DNA from: Stigonema ocellatum SAG 48.90 = DSM 106950
Lineage (GTDB): Bacteria; Cyanobacteriota; Cyanobacteriia; Cyanobacteriales; Nostocaceae
DNA length: 64,000 nt
NCBI GenBank assembly: GCA_016903675.1
Contig: JADQBA010000019.1
Coordinates: forward strand, 1 to 64,000
Direction of reading: 5' to 3'
Part shown: piece after piece, positions 37,042-46,121 of the stretch
How positions within the stretch are numbered: the first letter of the stretch is position 1
Layout of the letters: each line of letters opens with the position of its first letter
Notes under the pieces: model-generated
Database searches by the model: none
The model's input: the letters and a program-made list of their open reading frames with translations, nothing else
Told to the model about the DNA's origin: nothing
Position numbers and translations under genes: made by a program

Positions 37042-37440
37042 CTAGTGAATTCTCTTGAGCAATAACTGCTCTTCTAAGGCTGCAATTCGATTATATGCTG
37101 CTGTTAATTGTGCTGTGAGTCGTTGTATTTGAATTTCTGATGTTAAGTTCTTGTCTCCCGCTTGAAGATTCGTGTCTGGATAAATACCATCCACTAACAC
37201 ATCCTTATGTTCAAATTCTGGATTAAAACTGATATGTCCTTTTAACTGGTAGCGCCCAGCATCGGTATTTTCTAAAAAATTATCCTTAGCCTTGTGTGTT
37301 CTCTCTAAACAGCTAGATGATAAAGCTTGAGCCACTTTATGATCTAGCTGCTCCATCATCTGATAGAGGGCATCCAGTTTATGACTCAAAGTCAAGACCT
37401 GCTTTTGTAATGGCTCCATGTAATACCCTCGTCTGCTCAT
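37042..37440 (-). CDS. Hypothetical coiled-coil protein
   Basis: A 132-residue soluble protein that I do not recognise. An N-terminal helix (KQVLTLSHKLDALYQMMEQL, about 12-31) and a C-terminal heptad-like helix (RLTAQLTAAYNRIAALEEQLLL) flank a polar middle containing FNPEFEHKDVLVDGIYPDTN. The helices suggest a coiled-coil oligomer or adaptor. An internal start at MEPLQKQ (codon 8) is equally possible. It is convergent with the CobT-like gene. Confidence 0.6.
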   Translation of the reverse strand: MSRRGYYMEPLQKQVLTLSHKLDALYQMMEQLDHKVAQALSSSCLERTHKAKDNFLENTDAGRYQLKGHISFNPEFEHKDVLVDGIYPDTNLQAGDKNLTSEIQIQRLTAQLTAAYNRIAALEEQLLLKRIH

Positions 37441-37637
37441 CTTTCTCTATCATAAGCCCACCAGAGTACTGCGTCCATAAGTAGGGGCTACCAGACATCC
37501 CGATTTTCTAAGGTGTTTCCTTCTTTGGCATTTGACCGTCGAGGAAACGGTCCAATGCCAATCTTACATAATTTTTCTACGTGGAAGACCCTGTAATAGG
37601 GCTAAGCAAGTATGTTATGATAGTGACTTTAAAATTA

Positions 37638-38795
37638 ATGGAGCGAAGGTCTTTTTTACTAGGTACAGGTACACTGGTGCTCTCACAACTACTTATTGGC
37701 TGTGGGGAAAAAAACCAGGCGACACTAAAAGTGGAGTTGTTGAAAGATTCTATTCCTAGTCAGGTGGTTAATCAATTTAGCAAATATTTTCAGCAGAAGG
37801 CACAGTTAAAGTTTTCTCCAGTAGAGCAGTTACAGGATTTGTTTGAGCAATTACAAACCTGGCAGAAGAAAACAAATGCCAATGACAACGAGGGATGGCG
37901 TCGTTTTATACCATTTGCTAAATCCGAAAATGTCCAGCCAGCTAACTTGGTGACTTTGGGAGATTACTGGATAAGCGCAGCAATTCAGCAGAAACTGATT
38001 CAACCACTGGAAGTGGGGCAGCTAAAACATTGGTCCACTCTGCCCAAAAGGTGGCAGGAATTCGTAACGCGCAACGACCAAGGTCAGGTGGATGCTCAAG
38101 GAAAAGTTTGGGGTGCTCCTTACCGTTGGGGTAGCACCGTGATTGTTTATCGCCGTGACAAGTTTCTTCAAGAATGGGGATGGACTCCGACGGATTGGGG
38201 TGATTTGTGGCGCAGTGAACTGCAAGAGCGCATTTCTCTGCTCGATCAACCACGGGAAGTGATTGGTCTAGTTCTAAAGAAGCTAGGAAAATCATACAAC
38301 ACAGAGAATTTTGACACAGTTCCAGACTTGGAAAAAGAACTACGGAAATTAAACCAACAGGTAAAGTTTTATAGTTCCGAAAGATACCTAGAACCCCTAA
38401 TTACTGGAGATACTTGGCTTGCTGTAGGTTGGTCAAACGATGTACTACCAGTACTTGGGCGTTATCCACAACTTGCCGCAGTTATTCCCCAGTCAGGAAC
38501 AGCAATTTGGGCAGACTTATGGGTACACCCTCAGGGTAATGACAGGGAGACTCTATCATCCCAATGGATTGATTTTTGTTGGACTAAGAGCATTGCTAAG
38601 GACATTTCTCTGTTTACGAAAACTAATACGCCAATTTCTATAGACATTGGTGCATCTAAAATCGCGGAACCATTACGCAAACTGTTGCTGATTAATTCTG
38701 AAGTTTTCAGTAAAAGTGAATTTTTGCTACCTCTACCCCCAGCAGTGGCTACTCAGTATGATTCTTTGTTCGCAAAAATGAAAGTTCTTGGTTGA
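37638..38795 (+). CDS. Extracellular solute-binding lipoprotein (spermidine/putrescine-binding-like)
   Basis: Starting at ATG 37638 (MERRSFLLGTGTL) the protein has 385 residues and a clear lipoprotein signal: twin Arg, then LSQLLIGC with the lipobox Cys near residue 23. The rest resembles type 1/2 extracellular binding proteins of the polyamine/iron group: GDYWISAAIQQKLIQPL, KVWGAPYRWGSTVIVYR and AVIPQSGTAIWADLWVHPQG. It would deliver a small ligand to an ABC permease not present here. It is the first gene of a same-strand run with pxpB, pxpC and an EamA transporter, 65 bases before pxpB. The upstream in-frame extension lacks a signal and is rejected. Confidence 0.8.
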   Translation: MERRSFLLGTGTLVLSQLLIGCGEKNQATLKVELLKDSIPSQVVNQFSKYFQQKAQLKFSPVEQLQDLFEQLQTWQKKTNANDNEGWRRFIPFAKSENVQPANLVTLGDYWISAAIQQKLIQPLEVGQLKHWSTLPKRWQEFVTRNDQGQVDAQGKVWGAPYRWGSTVIVYRRDKFLQEWGWTPTDWGDLWRSELQERISLLDQPREVIGLVLKKLGKSYNTENFDTVPDLEKELRKLNQQVKFYSSERYLEPLITGDTWLAVGWSNDVLPVLGRYPQLAAVIPQSGTAIWADLWVHPQGNDRETLSSQWIDFCWTKSIAKDISLFTKTNTPISIDIGASKIAEPLRKLLLINSEVFSKSEFLLPLPPAVATQYDSLFAKMKVLG

Positions 38796-38821
38796 TTGTT
38801 GATTGTGATTAACAATTAACA

Positions 38822-38849
38822 TTTACTTATTACCTTAGTAATAAGTAAA
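38822..38849. promoter_or_regulatory. 12-bp perfect inverted repeat in the pxpB leader
   Basis: The arms TTTACTTATTAC and GTAATAAGTAAA are exact complements around a 4-base loop, ending 11 bases before the pxpB ATG. No T-run follows, so an operator or translation-controlling hairpin is more likely than a terminator. Confidence 0.5.
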
Positions 38850-38860
38850 TTAATTTATGT

Positions 38861-39736
38861 ATGATTTATCAGAAGCCTCGTTATCGTGTAGCTGGTGAGC
38901 GACATCTCCTTGTGGAGTTAGGTGATGAGATTAGTTTGGCTACTAACTTTAAGGCGATCGCACTGGCTCAAAAGATGATCGGCTCCCCAGATATTGGTCC
39001 TACGGGCATTAAAGCTGTTATTGATGTCGTGCCCTCTTTCACCACAGTACTGATTCAGTATCAGCCGCAAATTATTTCTTTTGAGGGCTTAATTAGATTC
39101 TGCGACCACTGTCTACAACATATAGGTCAACTCCAGGATCTCGAACTTGCTTCCCGACTAATTGAAATTCCGGTTGCTTATAATGACCGCTGGTGTCAAG
39201 CCTGTTTCGAGCAATACTGCCAAACTATCAAACCAATTGAGCGCAATCCAGAGTTCGTTGCCCGTCTGAATGGACTTCGCAGCCTTGATGAACTGATTAA
39301 TTATCATTCAACACCTATATGGTGGGTGGGATCTGTCGGTTTTGTCGCTGGGTTACCAATCTTGATCCCCCTCGACCCTAGTTTTCGCCTTTATGCCCCC
39401 AAGTACGATCCCCCTCGCACCTGGACACCAAAAGGAACTATCGGGGTTGGTGGAGGTTTGACGGCGATTTACCCCATCGTCATTCCCGATGGGTATCAAA
39501 TGTTGGGCAGAACTCCCGTACCAATTTTTGACCAAAAGCAGCGTCTTCAACCCTTTAGAGAAAGAATGTTTCTCTTCCAACTGGGGGATAGGGTAAAGTT
39601 TCGACCAATTTCTGAAGAGGAATTTGAAGCAATTGAAACTGAAGTGGAAGTGGGGCGTTACGAGTACAAGATTTCTGAACTCCAGAAGTTCGATTTGAGT
39701 CTTTACCTCCAACAAGAGCAGCTATCCAACGCTTAA
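38861..39736 (+). CDS. pxpB: 5-oxoprolinase subunit PxpB-like (carboxyltransferase domain, subdomain C-D / AHS1)
   Basis: A 291-residue protein of the KipI/AHS1 family. Typical segments are AGERHLLVELGDEISL (about 11-26), GIKAVIDVVPSFTTVLIQY (about 49-67), the PVAYN-like IPVAYNDRW, VGFVAGLPILIPLDP and the GTIGVGGGLTAIYPIVIPDG motif. With PxpC it forms the ATP-dependent 5-oxoprolinase (or a related amide hydrolase) complex. PxpA is missing from the locus. At 291 residues it is longer than E. coli PxpB (about 220), owing to extra sequence around 125-160 and a C-terminal extension. Confidence 0.8.
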   Translation: MIYQKPRYRVAGERHLLVELGDEISLATNFKAIALAQKMIGSPDIGPTGIKAVIDVVPSFTTVLIQYQPQIISFEGLIRFCDHCLQHIGQLQDLELASRLIEIPVAYNDRWCQACFEQYCQTIKPIERNPEFVARLNGLRSLDELINYHSTPIWWVGSVGFVAGLPILIPLDPSFRLYAPKYDPPRTWTPKGTIGVGGGLTAIYPIVIPDGYQMLGRTPVPIFDQKQRLQPFRERMFLFQLGDRVKFRPISEEEFEAIETEVEVGRYEYKISELQKFDLSLYLQQEQLSNA

Positions 39737-39754
39737 GTCAGAGAGATTAGGAAA

Positions 39755-40756
39755 ATGTCCCACAAAAAAATATTTGAAGTTCTCCCAGATGGCAGACAAA
39801 CCAGTCAAAAAATGTTTGAGGTGCTTGACGGTGGTCTGGAGACTACCGTTCAGGATAGTCAGGTCAGAGTTGGGTTGGGAGCATTTGGGGTTCCCCGTTC
39901 CGGTCCGATGGACAAACGCTCCTTTGAATTGGGGAATCAACTTCTGGGCAACAATGACAGTGCAGCAGGATTGGAGATTCAGTTTACAGGTCCGAAACTG
40001 AGGTTCTTTGATGAAACCGTGATTGCAGTCACGGGAGCCAATAATTACCCGCAAATTAATCAAAAGCCAGTTTCTCTTTGGCATACATTGCAGGTTCAGC
40101 CGGGAGATATCTTGTCTTTTGGACATGCAACGGTTGGGGCACGTACTTATGTTACCTTTGCGGGAGGGATTGATGTTCCGCCTGTGATGGGGAGTCGGTC
40201 TACTTTTGCTCAGGCGGGTTTAGGAGGATTTCAGGGCAGAAAACTGGAGAGAAAAGATGTGATCCACACCTTAATACCTTCTTTTCCCTTACATCAGCTG
40301 ATGGGGAAAAGCTTACCTGATGAGGTCATTCCCGAAATTTCCCATCATTGGGAAGTGGAAGTTATCCAGGGACCCCACGATGACTGGTTAACTTCTGAAG
40401 ATATTCAACAGTTCCTCTCCTATAACTGGGTAGTCTCCTCAAAATCGAATCGGATTGGTTATCGCCTAGAGGGACCACAATTCCAGTTTGCGGAGAATGC
40501 CCACCGCAAACCCCCAGAAAATGGTAGTCATCCCTCGAACAAAATTGACTATGGCTGTCCCGTAGGTGCGGTGCTGTTTTGCGGTCAGACTCCCACCATT
40601 CTCCTAGCTGATTGCCCCAGCTTAACGGGGTATATGACACCCTTTACGGTGATTGAGCACAGCCTCCGGAGAGTGGGGCAAGCTCGTCCACGAGACATCA
40701 TCAATTTCAAGCAAGTGAGTCTTGACGAAGCTGTCAGGAAGCTGAGGGAAGTATGA
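39755..40756 (+). CDS. pxpC: 5-oxoprolinase subunit PxpC-like (biotin-dependent carboxyltransferase / AHS2)
   Basis: A 333-residue AHS2/KipA-family protein: an N-terminal FEVLDGGLETTVQD strand, GLGAFGVPRSGPMDKRSF (about 45-62), LEIQFTGPKLRF, TYVTFAGGIDVPPVMGSRST and the C-terminal DYGCPVGAVLFCGQTPTILLAD. It pairs with PxpB 18 bases upstream, with a good ribosome site (AGATTAGGAAA). Its stop overlaps the start of the EamA gene (ATGA), so the three are one operon. The substrate may be 5-oxoproline or another cyclic amide. Confidence 0.85.
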   Translation: MSHKKIFEVLPDGRQTSQKMFEVLDGGLETTVQDSQVRVGLGAFGVPRSGPMDKRSFELGNQLLGNNDSAAGLEIQFTGPKLRFFDETVIAVTGANNYPQINQKPVSLWHTLQVQPGDILSFGHATVGARTYVTFAGGIDVPPVMGSRSTFAQAGLGGFQGRKLERKDVIHTLIPSFPLHQLMGKSLPDEVIPEISHHWEVEVIQGPHDDWLTSEDIQQFLSYNWVVSSKSNRIGYRLEGPQFQFAENAHRKPPENGSHPSNKIDYGCPVGAVLFCGQTPTILLADCPSLTGYMTPFTVIEHSLRRVGQARPRDIINFKQVSLDEAVRKLREV

Positions 40757-41634
40757 GGATAATTTCCAAACCATCCATAGATCGGGTTGGGGTAGGATTA
40801 GTGATGCTCTCATCCCTGGGGTTTAGCACCTTAGCCATTTTAGCCAAGCTCGCCCATGCTCAGAACTTAAACCTGCTGAGTGTCCTAGCTTGGAGACTAG
40901 GAGGAGCAACTGCGGTTCTCTGGTTATGTCTGCTGTTAAGAAATCAGTGGCAAGTCAAACGGCAATCTGCGATCGCTGCCTTCTTGTTGGGAGCATCGGG
41001 TTATGCTATCCAGGCGGCTTTATTTTTTAGCGCTCTCGCCTACGCTAGTGCTGGGATGACTGTGTTACTTTTCTTTACCTATCCCGCTTTTGCCACCCTC
41101 TTTTGTTGGGTGTTAGATCATCGCCCTCCTAGTCGTCGGCAAATAGTGGCACTCGGTTTAACCCTACTAGGTTGTTCTCTGTTGACCCAAGACTTGAGCA
41201 GTGAAGTCGTACAACCCCTAGGTATTGCCTTGGGAATTGCTGCTGGTGCTGGATATGGGCTTTATCTAACTTTTAGTGGACGATTAGTCCTGGCTATGCC
41301 TCCTCTTGCCGCTGCTGCCTATATGCTGCTGGGCTCAACAGTATCCATCAGCTTAGTCACAATTACATGGCTTGGTCTAAATATCCCCTCGACGGCTGTA
41401 GCTGTAGGAATTGTCTCCAGCTTGGCAATTTTTGCTACAGCACTACCTATTGTCACTCTCTTTGCCGGACTGAAGCGGTTGGGGGTAGTATCGGCTGCCA
41501 TTCTATCCACTTTAGAACCAGTGCTTGCCGTGCTGATGGGGATGCTATTTTTAGGTGAAAGTCTTGGGTTAAGACAGATGCTAGGCGGAGGATTAATCAT
41601 CGCTTCAGCAATCATTATCCAGGCTAGGCATTGA
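40753..41634 (+). CDS. EamA/DMT-family transporter
   Basis: A 293-residue, ten-helix drug/metabolite transporter with two EamA halves (about 14-140 and 155-290). Typical motifs are STLAILAKLAHAQNLN, LLFFTYPAFATLFCW in the first half and STLEPVLAVLMGMLFLGES at the end of the second. It overlaps pxpC by four bases, so it is translationally coupled and probably moves the substrate or product of the PxpBC enzyme (5-oxoproline or glutamate-like) across the inner membrane. Confidence 0.9.
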   Translation: MRIISKPSIDRVGVGLVMLSSLGFSTLAILAKLAHAQNLNLLSVLAWRLGGATAVLWLCLLLRNQWQVKRQSAIAAFLLGASGYAIQAALFFSALAYASAGMTVLLFFTYPAFATLFCWVLDHRPPSRRQIVALGLTLLGCSLLTQDLSSEVVQPLGIALGIAAGAGYGLYLTFSGRLVLAMPPLAAAAYMLLGSTVSISLVTITWLGLNIPSTAVAVGIVSSLAIFATALPIVTLFAGLKRLGVVSAAILSTLEPVLAVLMGMLFLGESLGLRQMLGGGLIIASAIIIQARH

Positions 41635-41802
41635 GTTTAACGTGGAATGATACTAAGACGCTAGGGAATAGCAATGGAACCAAAACGTACGCGCTTGCCC
41701 AAAAAGCTTGCTTTACTTGGGATTGAGCCGTAGTCATGCGTTTCGTTGCGGTGTGACAGTTCTGGGTGCGGAATGTGGGATCTAAAGATGCGCTAGGGAG
41801 AT

Positions 41803-42294
41803 TTACTTTATTTTGGTATTTATTTTAATACTGCATGACGTTGGAGTTGTAATAAAGTTACAAGTGTAGGTTGCCAAACGTTCTTTTTGATAATCGAAAA
41901 CCCGGACGTTGTAACCATAATTTCGTGCTACAGTGCCAAAGCGATTCACAAAGTCGTAGCGTTCTAGATAGTCAAGTGTTGTCCAAACTTGCTGATTCAC
42001 CACTAGATCTACTCGTGCAGGTTCTGTATTTGTAGCCGGATATGCTATCCAGTTATCTAATATCTGCTGATTCTCAGAGTTTTCTTTTGCTAACCACAAA
42101 CTAGGAATACTCAATTTCCTTTGGGAAACGGTGTTAGCTGTAATTACAGAGCCTTTTGGGTCTTTCAATAAGTCTAGTTGCAAAGGAGCATTGGAAGGTT
42201 CTGGAACCGAGGTAGTTACTGCTTGTGAGAATTGGGTTGGTAAGAGGGGAATGGTAGTGAGGAAGATGCCTAACAGGAGTGCAAGCGATCGCAT
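41803..42294 (-). CDS. Hypothetical secreted protein
   Basis: A 163-residue protein with a strong signal peptide (LALLLGIFLTTIPLLPTQFSQA, cleavage near residue 25). The mature part has QILDNWIAYPATNTEPARVDLVVNQQVWTTLDYLERYDFVNRFG split over two short strands and two C-terminal cysteines (YTCN and SCSI). I know it only as a cyanobacterial conserved hypothetical. The cysteines could form a periplasmic disulphide. It lies between the EamA gene and the U32 gene with independent spacing. Confidence 0.7.
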   Translation of the reverse strand: MRSLALLLGIFLTTIPLLPTQFSQAVTTSVPEPSNAPLQLDLLKDPKGSVITANTVSQRKLSIPSLWLAKENSENQQILDNWIAYPATNTEPARVDLVVNQQVWTTLDYLERYDFVNRFGTVARNYGYNVRVFDYQKERLATYTCNFITTPTSCSIKINTKIK

Positions 42295-42450
42295 TTTTTA
42301 TCAGTTGTAGATTGCACGCAGACGGTGAGTTCGGTGAAAACTCACAACTTTTTAACCATCCTTCATAACCACTGTCCATCATACCTTTGTGTTGCTCACA
42401 GAGTAAACTCGTCAGAAGATAGAAATCCAAAATTTGCTTTTGCTGGTCAC

Positions 42451-45129
42451 TTAATCTCTCAATGGACCACGAGTTACACCAAGCTGATTTTGCAGCTTCA
42501 ACTCTCGCCAAAGTTGAGAACCTGTCATCTCGCCTTTGAGCAATTGACGGTAGCGATGTATCGTTTGAGTCACTTGTTCAGGTGTCTCATTGAGAAATTC
42601 AATGCGGAAGTCCCTCATTCCAAGCTCTACGAGGCGTTGTACATACTCTGCTCCAGTTTGTGCTGTACCATTAAATACAGTGTTGCGACAGCCTGTATCT
42701 GCTTGGAGTACATGTTCTGTACCGACGCGATCGCGCAATTTCACCTCATGTTTGTCACAGGGTCGTCCACAGTTAGTATAGTCAGTCCCTGTAGATAGAA
42801 AGGCACAGAATACACAATGTTCCATATGGAACATAGGCATATGCTGATGGATCGTGACCTCAAACCAGTGAGGCGGGCAACTTCTGAGCAAGTCTTCCAG
42901 TTGGGTAATGTTCAGGTCGTAAGACGCCGTCACCCGTTCCAGTCCAAAGCGATGCTTAAAGTAGTCTGCTGTCAAAGGATTAGCGACGTTGAGAGAGAAA
43001 TCCCCAATACAACGGTCTTGTGCAAAAAACTCCAGATGGTCATAGTTCCGCACCAGATAGCCATCTGCTTCGCAAGAGCGCACTTGTTCCAAAATCCAGT
43101 TTTCCCCTGGTTTCGTAATCCGGGGTGGCGCTACCCAAATCGTGGGGAGTGGGGAGTGGGGAGTGGGGAGTGGGGAGTGGGGGAAATGTTTTCTCTTTCC
43201 CCCCCTCTCTCCCTCCCCCCCTCTCTCCCTCTCTCCCCCTCCCCCACTCCTCTGTTGGCGTACTAAATGTACGGCTTCTTTGTAGGAGCGAGGATCTTCA
43301 AATTCACAGTAGAGGGTTTCGATTCCTGCTTGGAGTCCGGCTTGTAGTTGCTTCAAGTTTCGCACCAGTACGATGAGGGATGGGGAGTGGGGGAGATGGG
43401 AAGATGAGGGGGATGAGGGAGAGGGAAGCAAATCTTTTAACAAGACATCAGAACGTAGTTGCCAGCGTTTAGGTTGAATTCGCAACTCTTCTAACTGTGT
43501 TACAATTTCCCGGCGTAGACGGTTCAATTCACTGACGGGTAGCATGAGAGCACCGTTGAGGTGATTGGTCAGGGACCCCAAACAGAAGGGAGTGTTGCCA
43601 AGACGACCAAACTGTTCCTGTAAACGTTCTGTGGTCAGGGGTTTGGTATGTGCTTCTACAAGGGAGATTGCGGATTCCACTTGGACAATATGACCCTGTT
43701 GGTCGCGGGCGATCGCGAAGAGTGTTTCACCGACTTCTCCATAAACCTCTATATCAATAGGACGTTGAAATTGCGGCATTTCTTGAGCGAAACTCTGACG
43801 CACTTGCCGATCCAGTTCTGGGTCACTGGTTTTCCAAACCTTATCTCCCACATGCACCCGGCGCAGGTTCACATCGCGCTGACCAAAAGTCAGCACCGCC
43901 TCTTGACCCCTCTGGTCTACCGAATATATCCGACCGCCTTCTTCCCGTGCTTCTGGATGACCGCTGTCAAAAACGATACCGTCTCCCGGCTTGACAGTTG
44001 CTCGTAACCGTACCGTTATCTGTTCATTGCGAATGCGGGTCACTTCTCCGAGGTAAACTCCACGCTTTTTGCCGAAGTGAGCATGAACCAGTTCCTGATT
44101 ATTAATCCCGCGAAACCAGCCTGTGTAGAGTCCACGAGAAAATGCCATCTCTAGGTTGTAGCGTTCTTGAGAAGACGCCGAGTCGGAAGACGCGGAGAGT
44201 TGTTTTACTACATTAAGAGCGTCCTCCCGCCCCCGCCTCCCCGTGTCTTGTTTCCCCACGTCCTTTTCCCATTCTACCATCACCCGATCCAATGCTTCCC
44301 GATACACGTGAGTAACATTGGCAACATACTCGGGAGTTTTCAGGCGACCTTCTATCTTCAAGCAACTGACTCCTGCCTTGACTAACTCTGGCAGAATCTC
44401 CAGCCCTGCCAAGTCTTGGGGACTCAGGAGGTATTTGCGGTTTCCCAAATCTACAACTTCCCCATCTGCGATTAACTCGTAGGGCATTCGGCAAGCTTGG
44501 GCACATTCGCCTCGGTTGGCAGAACGTCCCCCTAGTGCTTCACTCGTTAAACACTGACCAGAGTATGCCACGCACAAAGCACCGTGAACAAAGACTTCTA
44601 GAGGAAGTGGAGACGTTGCATCTACATGTAGTTGGTGTTGAATTTTTTCTATTTCTTTGAGGGAGCATTCACGGGCAAGGACAACAAGCTGACAGCCGAG
44701 GGACTCGGCAAATTCCACCCCAGCAGCACTGGTAATGGTCATCTGAGTGGATGCATGGATGGGAAAATCTGGTGATAGGTGACGAATAAGACGACAAATA
44801 CCTACGTCCTGGACAATGACAGCATCCACGCCTGCGGCGATAATTGTCCGAAGATACTGCTGTGCCTCTGCTAGTTCTTGCGGAAATATTAGTGTATTAA
44901 GTGTGACATAGCCTTTGACACCTCGACGGTGTAGTAATGCCATCAATTGTGGCAAGTCCGCCTCGGTAAAGTTTTCTGCCCGCATTCGCGCATTGAACCG
45001 ATCCAAACCGAAGTAGATGGCATCTGCCCCATTTTCCACAGCAGCTTTGGCACAGTCCCAGTTACCTGCTGGGGCGAGTAGTTCTGGTGGCTTTTGGGTG
45101 TAGGGGGTGGGTTTGCGATCGCCTTTCAT
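42451..45129 (-). CDS. Peptidase U32 family protein (large form with DUF3656)
   Basis: An 892-residue U32 protein: an N-terminal TIM-barrel with ELLAPAGNWDCAKAAVENGADAIYFG split as ELLAPAGNWD and GADAIYFGLDRFNAR, HASTQMTI, the family motif EVFVHGALCVAYSGQC and the CAQACRMPYEL cluster with conserved cysteines, then DUF3656-type regions and a C-terminal CVFCAFLSTGTDYTNCG Cys cluster. E. coli RlhA of this family hydroxylates 23S rRNA, so an rRNA-modifying role is more likely than proteolysis. Three low-complexity segments interrupt it (encoded near 44165-44270, 43375-43430 and 43140-43260); the last reads as PHSPLPT repeats from heptamer DNA. The frame is intact throughout. Confidence 0.9.
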   Translation of the reverse strand: MKGDRKPTPYTQKPPELLAPAGNWDCAKAAVENGADAIYFGLDRFNARMRAENFTEADLPQLMALLHRRGVKGYVTLNTLIFPQELAEAQQYLRTIIAAGVDAVIVQDVGICRLIRHLSPDFPIHASTQMTITSAAGVEFAESLGCQLVVLARECSLKEIEKIQHQLHVDATSPLPLEVFVHGALCVAYSGQCLTSEALGGRSANRGECAQACRMPYELIADGEVVDLGNRKYLLSPQDLAGLEILPELVKAGVSCLKIEGRLKTPEYVANVTHVYREALDRVMVEWEKDVGKQDTGRRGREDALNVVKQLSASSDSASSQERYNLEMAFSRGLYTGWFRGINNQELVHAHFGKKRGVYLGEVTRIRNEQITVRLRATVKPGDGIVFDSGHPEAREEGGRIYSVDQRGQEAVLTFGQRDVNLRRVHVGDKVWKTSDPELDRQVRQSFAQEMPQFQRPIDIEVYGEVGETLFAIARDQQGHIVQVESAISLVEAHTKPLTTERLQEQFGRLGNTPFCLGSLTNHLNGALMLPVSELNRLRREIVTQLEELRIQPKRWQLRSDVLLKDLLPSPSSPSSSHLPHSPSLIVLVRNLKQLQAGLQAGIETLYCEFEDPRSYKEAVHLVRQQRSGGGGERERGGEGERGGKRKHFPHSPLPTPHSPLPTIWVAPPRITKPGENWILEQVRSCEADGYLVRNYDHLEFFAQDRCIGDFSLNVANPLTADYFKHRFGLERVTASYDLNITQLEDLLRSCPPHWFEVTIHQHMPMFHMEHCVFCAFLSTGTDYTNCGRPCDKHEVKLRDRVGTEHVLQADTGCRNTVFNGTAQTGAEYVQRLVELGMRDFRIEFLNETPEQVTQTIHRYRQLLKGEMTGSQLWRELKLQNQLGVTRGPLRD

Positions 45130-45468
45130 GAGTAGTTCGTTCGGTTATGTAGCACCATTGCGATCATAGTCTTTATCTTTATCTTTGCTAAGAGACCGTC
45201 TACCGTAGGGGCGTATTGCAGCTCTTCTATGACTCAGGTTCGAGAATAATCTCATGAAACCCCGACACAGGTGCGGCTAAACGAACAAAGTCCTCGTTGA
45301 GTGGGACTAATCTAAAAATAGGGGTTTCAAATTTAATTAGCGCGAGAGTAATAAAAGAGCGTTAATTTCCACGACTATGTCTATTCTTTGGGCGGGACAG
45401 GAGTAAGCCATGAGCCGTCGAAGATGCCTTGACAGTTATTGGGTATTTTGGCACTTTTTTATACATAT
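45130..45468. other. Spacer with a possible gene remnant
   Basis: It includes a minus-strand open stretch (about 45228-45360) coding for RSFITLALIKFETPIFRLVP and PLNEDFVRLAAPVSGFHEI, which looks like real protein sequence (the C-terminal end of an unidentified gene) but has no start. The rest has no recognisable feature. Confidence 0.35.
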
Positions 45469-46119
45469 CTATAAATCATACAGAGTCTTAAACCATGTGA
45501 TGAATATCTGTGCTTTTGGATGCTGCGGATTCAAAATATTCTCCATAATAGCGTTATGTAGTTGCCGTCCTGGTGGATCTTGCCACGCTAACCATGTATA
45601 AATGAAAGCCTTATCAATATGAGCGTCAATAAATGATGCCCCTGTGCTTTTTGCTTCTGCTACGACTTTCTGAGCATATTTCCACAGTGGCTCACTCTCA
45701 TCTGGAATCATGTATGCCAAAAAAGTCTCTAACATACCTCGCATTTGATTATCTGGCATAATCCAGACCCCAAACTTAATCCCTGTCTTTGTGCTATGAA
45801 TTAGTCCTGTGTTTGGTATTTGTTCAGGAATATCAGGAATACTTTTCAAACAGGCATTTCTGACACTTCTCCAGCGTCCAGATGGATCATCATCCGCATC
45901 TACCATCAAACCTAATGCAGTCAGTCCAGAAGCTTTCAGTTCTGTAGAAATCACATCCGCATCAATAAATTGGTAGCTTCCATAGGATTCAATGTATACG
46001 ACTGCTTTATCCTTTTTGTCTCCCCAAATAATTCCATTAGCTTCCATCAACTGTGGTATGACTCGCTTGTCTTGCTCACCTTCTACTAACAGCTTTTTTG
46101 TTACATACTTGCTTGCCAT
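45469..46119 (-). CDS. DUF3226 protein, TOPRIM-like, partner of the upstream ATPase
   Basis: A 216-residue protein whose start, LLVEGEQDKRVI with Glu13 and GLMVDADDDPSGRW with Asp74 and Asp76, has the Glu and DxD pattern of TOPRIM nuclease/primase folds. The rest is helical (VWIMPDNQMRGMLETFLAYM) and ends TWFKTLYDL. The DUF3226 family has no established function. The start codon lies two bases after the stop of the ATPase gene, so the two are translationally coupled. By analogy with OLD, Gabija and PARIS systems, the ATPase would sense infection and the TOPRIM part would cut nucleic acid; this is inference. Confidence 0.75.
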   Translation of the reverse strand: MASKYVTKKLLVEGEQDKRVIPQLMEANGIIWGDKKDKAVVYIESYGSYQFIDADVISTELKASGLTALGLMVDADDDPSGRWRSVRNACLKSIPDIPEQIPNTGLIHSTKTGIKFGVWIMPDNQMRGMLETFLAYMIPDESEPLWKYAQKVVAEAKSTGASFIDAHIDKAFIYTWLAWQDPPGRQLHNAIMENILNPQHPKAQIFITWFKTLYDL

Positions 46120-46121
46120 TA

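Noticed and set aside
42134..42511. Minus-strand frame overlapping the end of the U32 gene
   Set aside because: It overlaps two better supported genes and has no recognisable domain.
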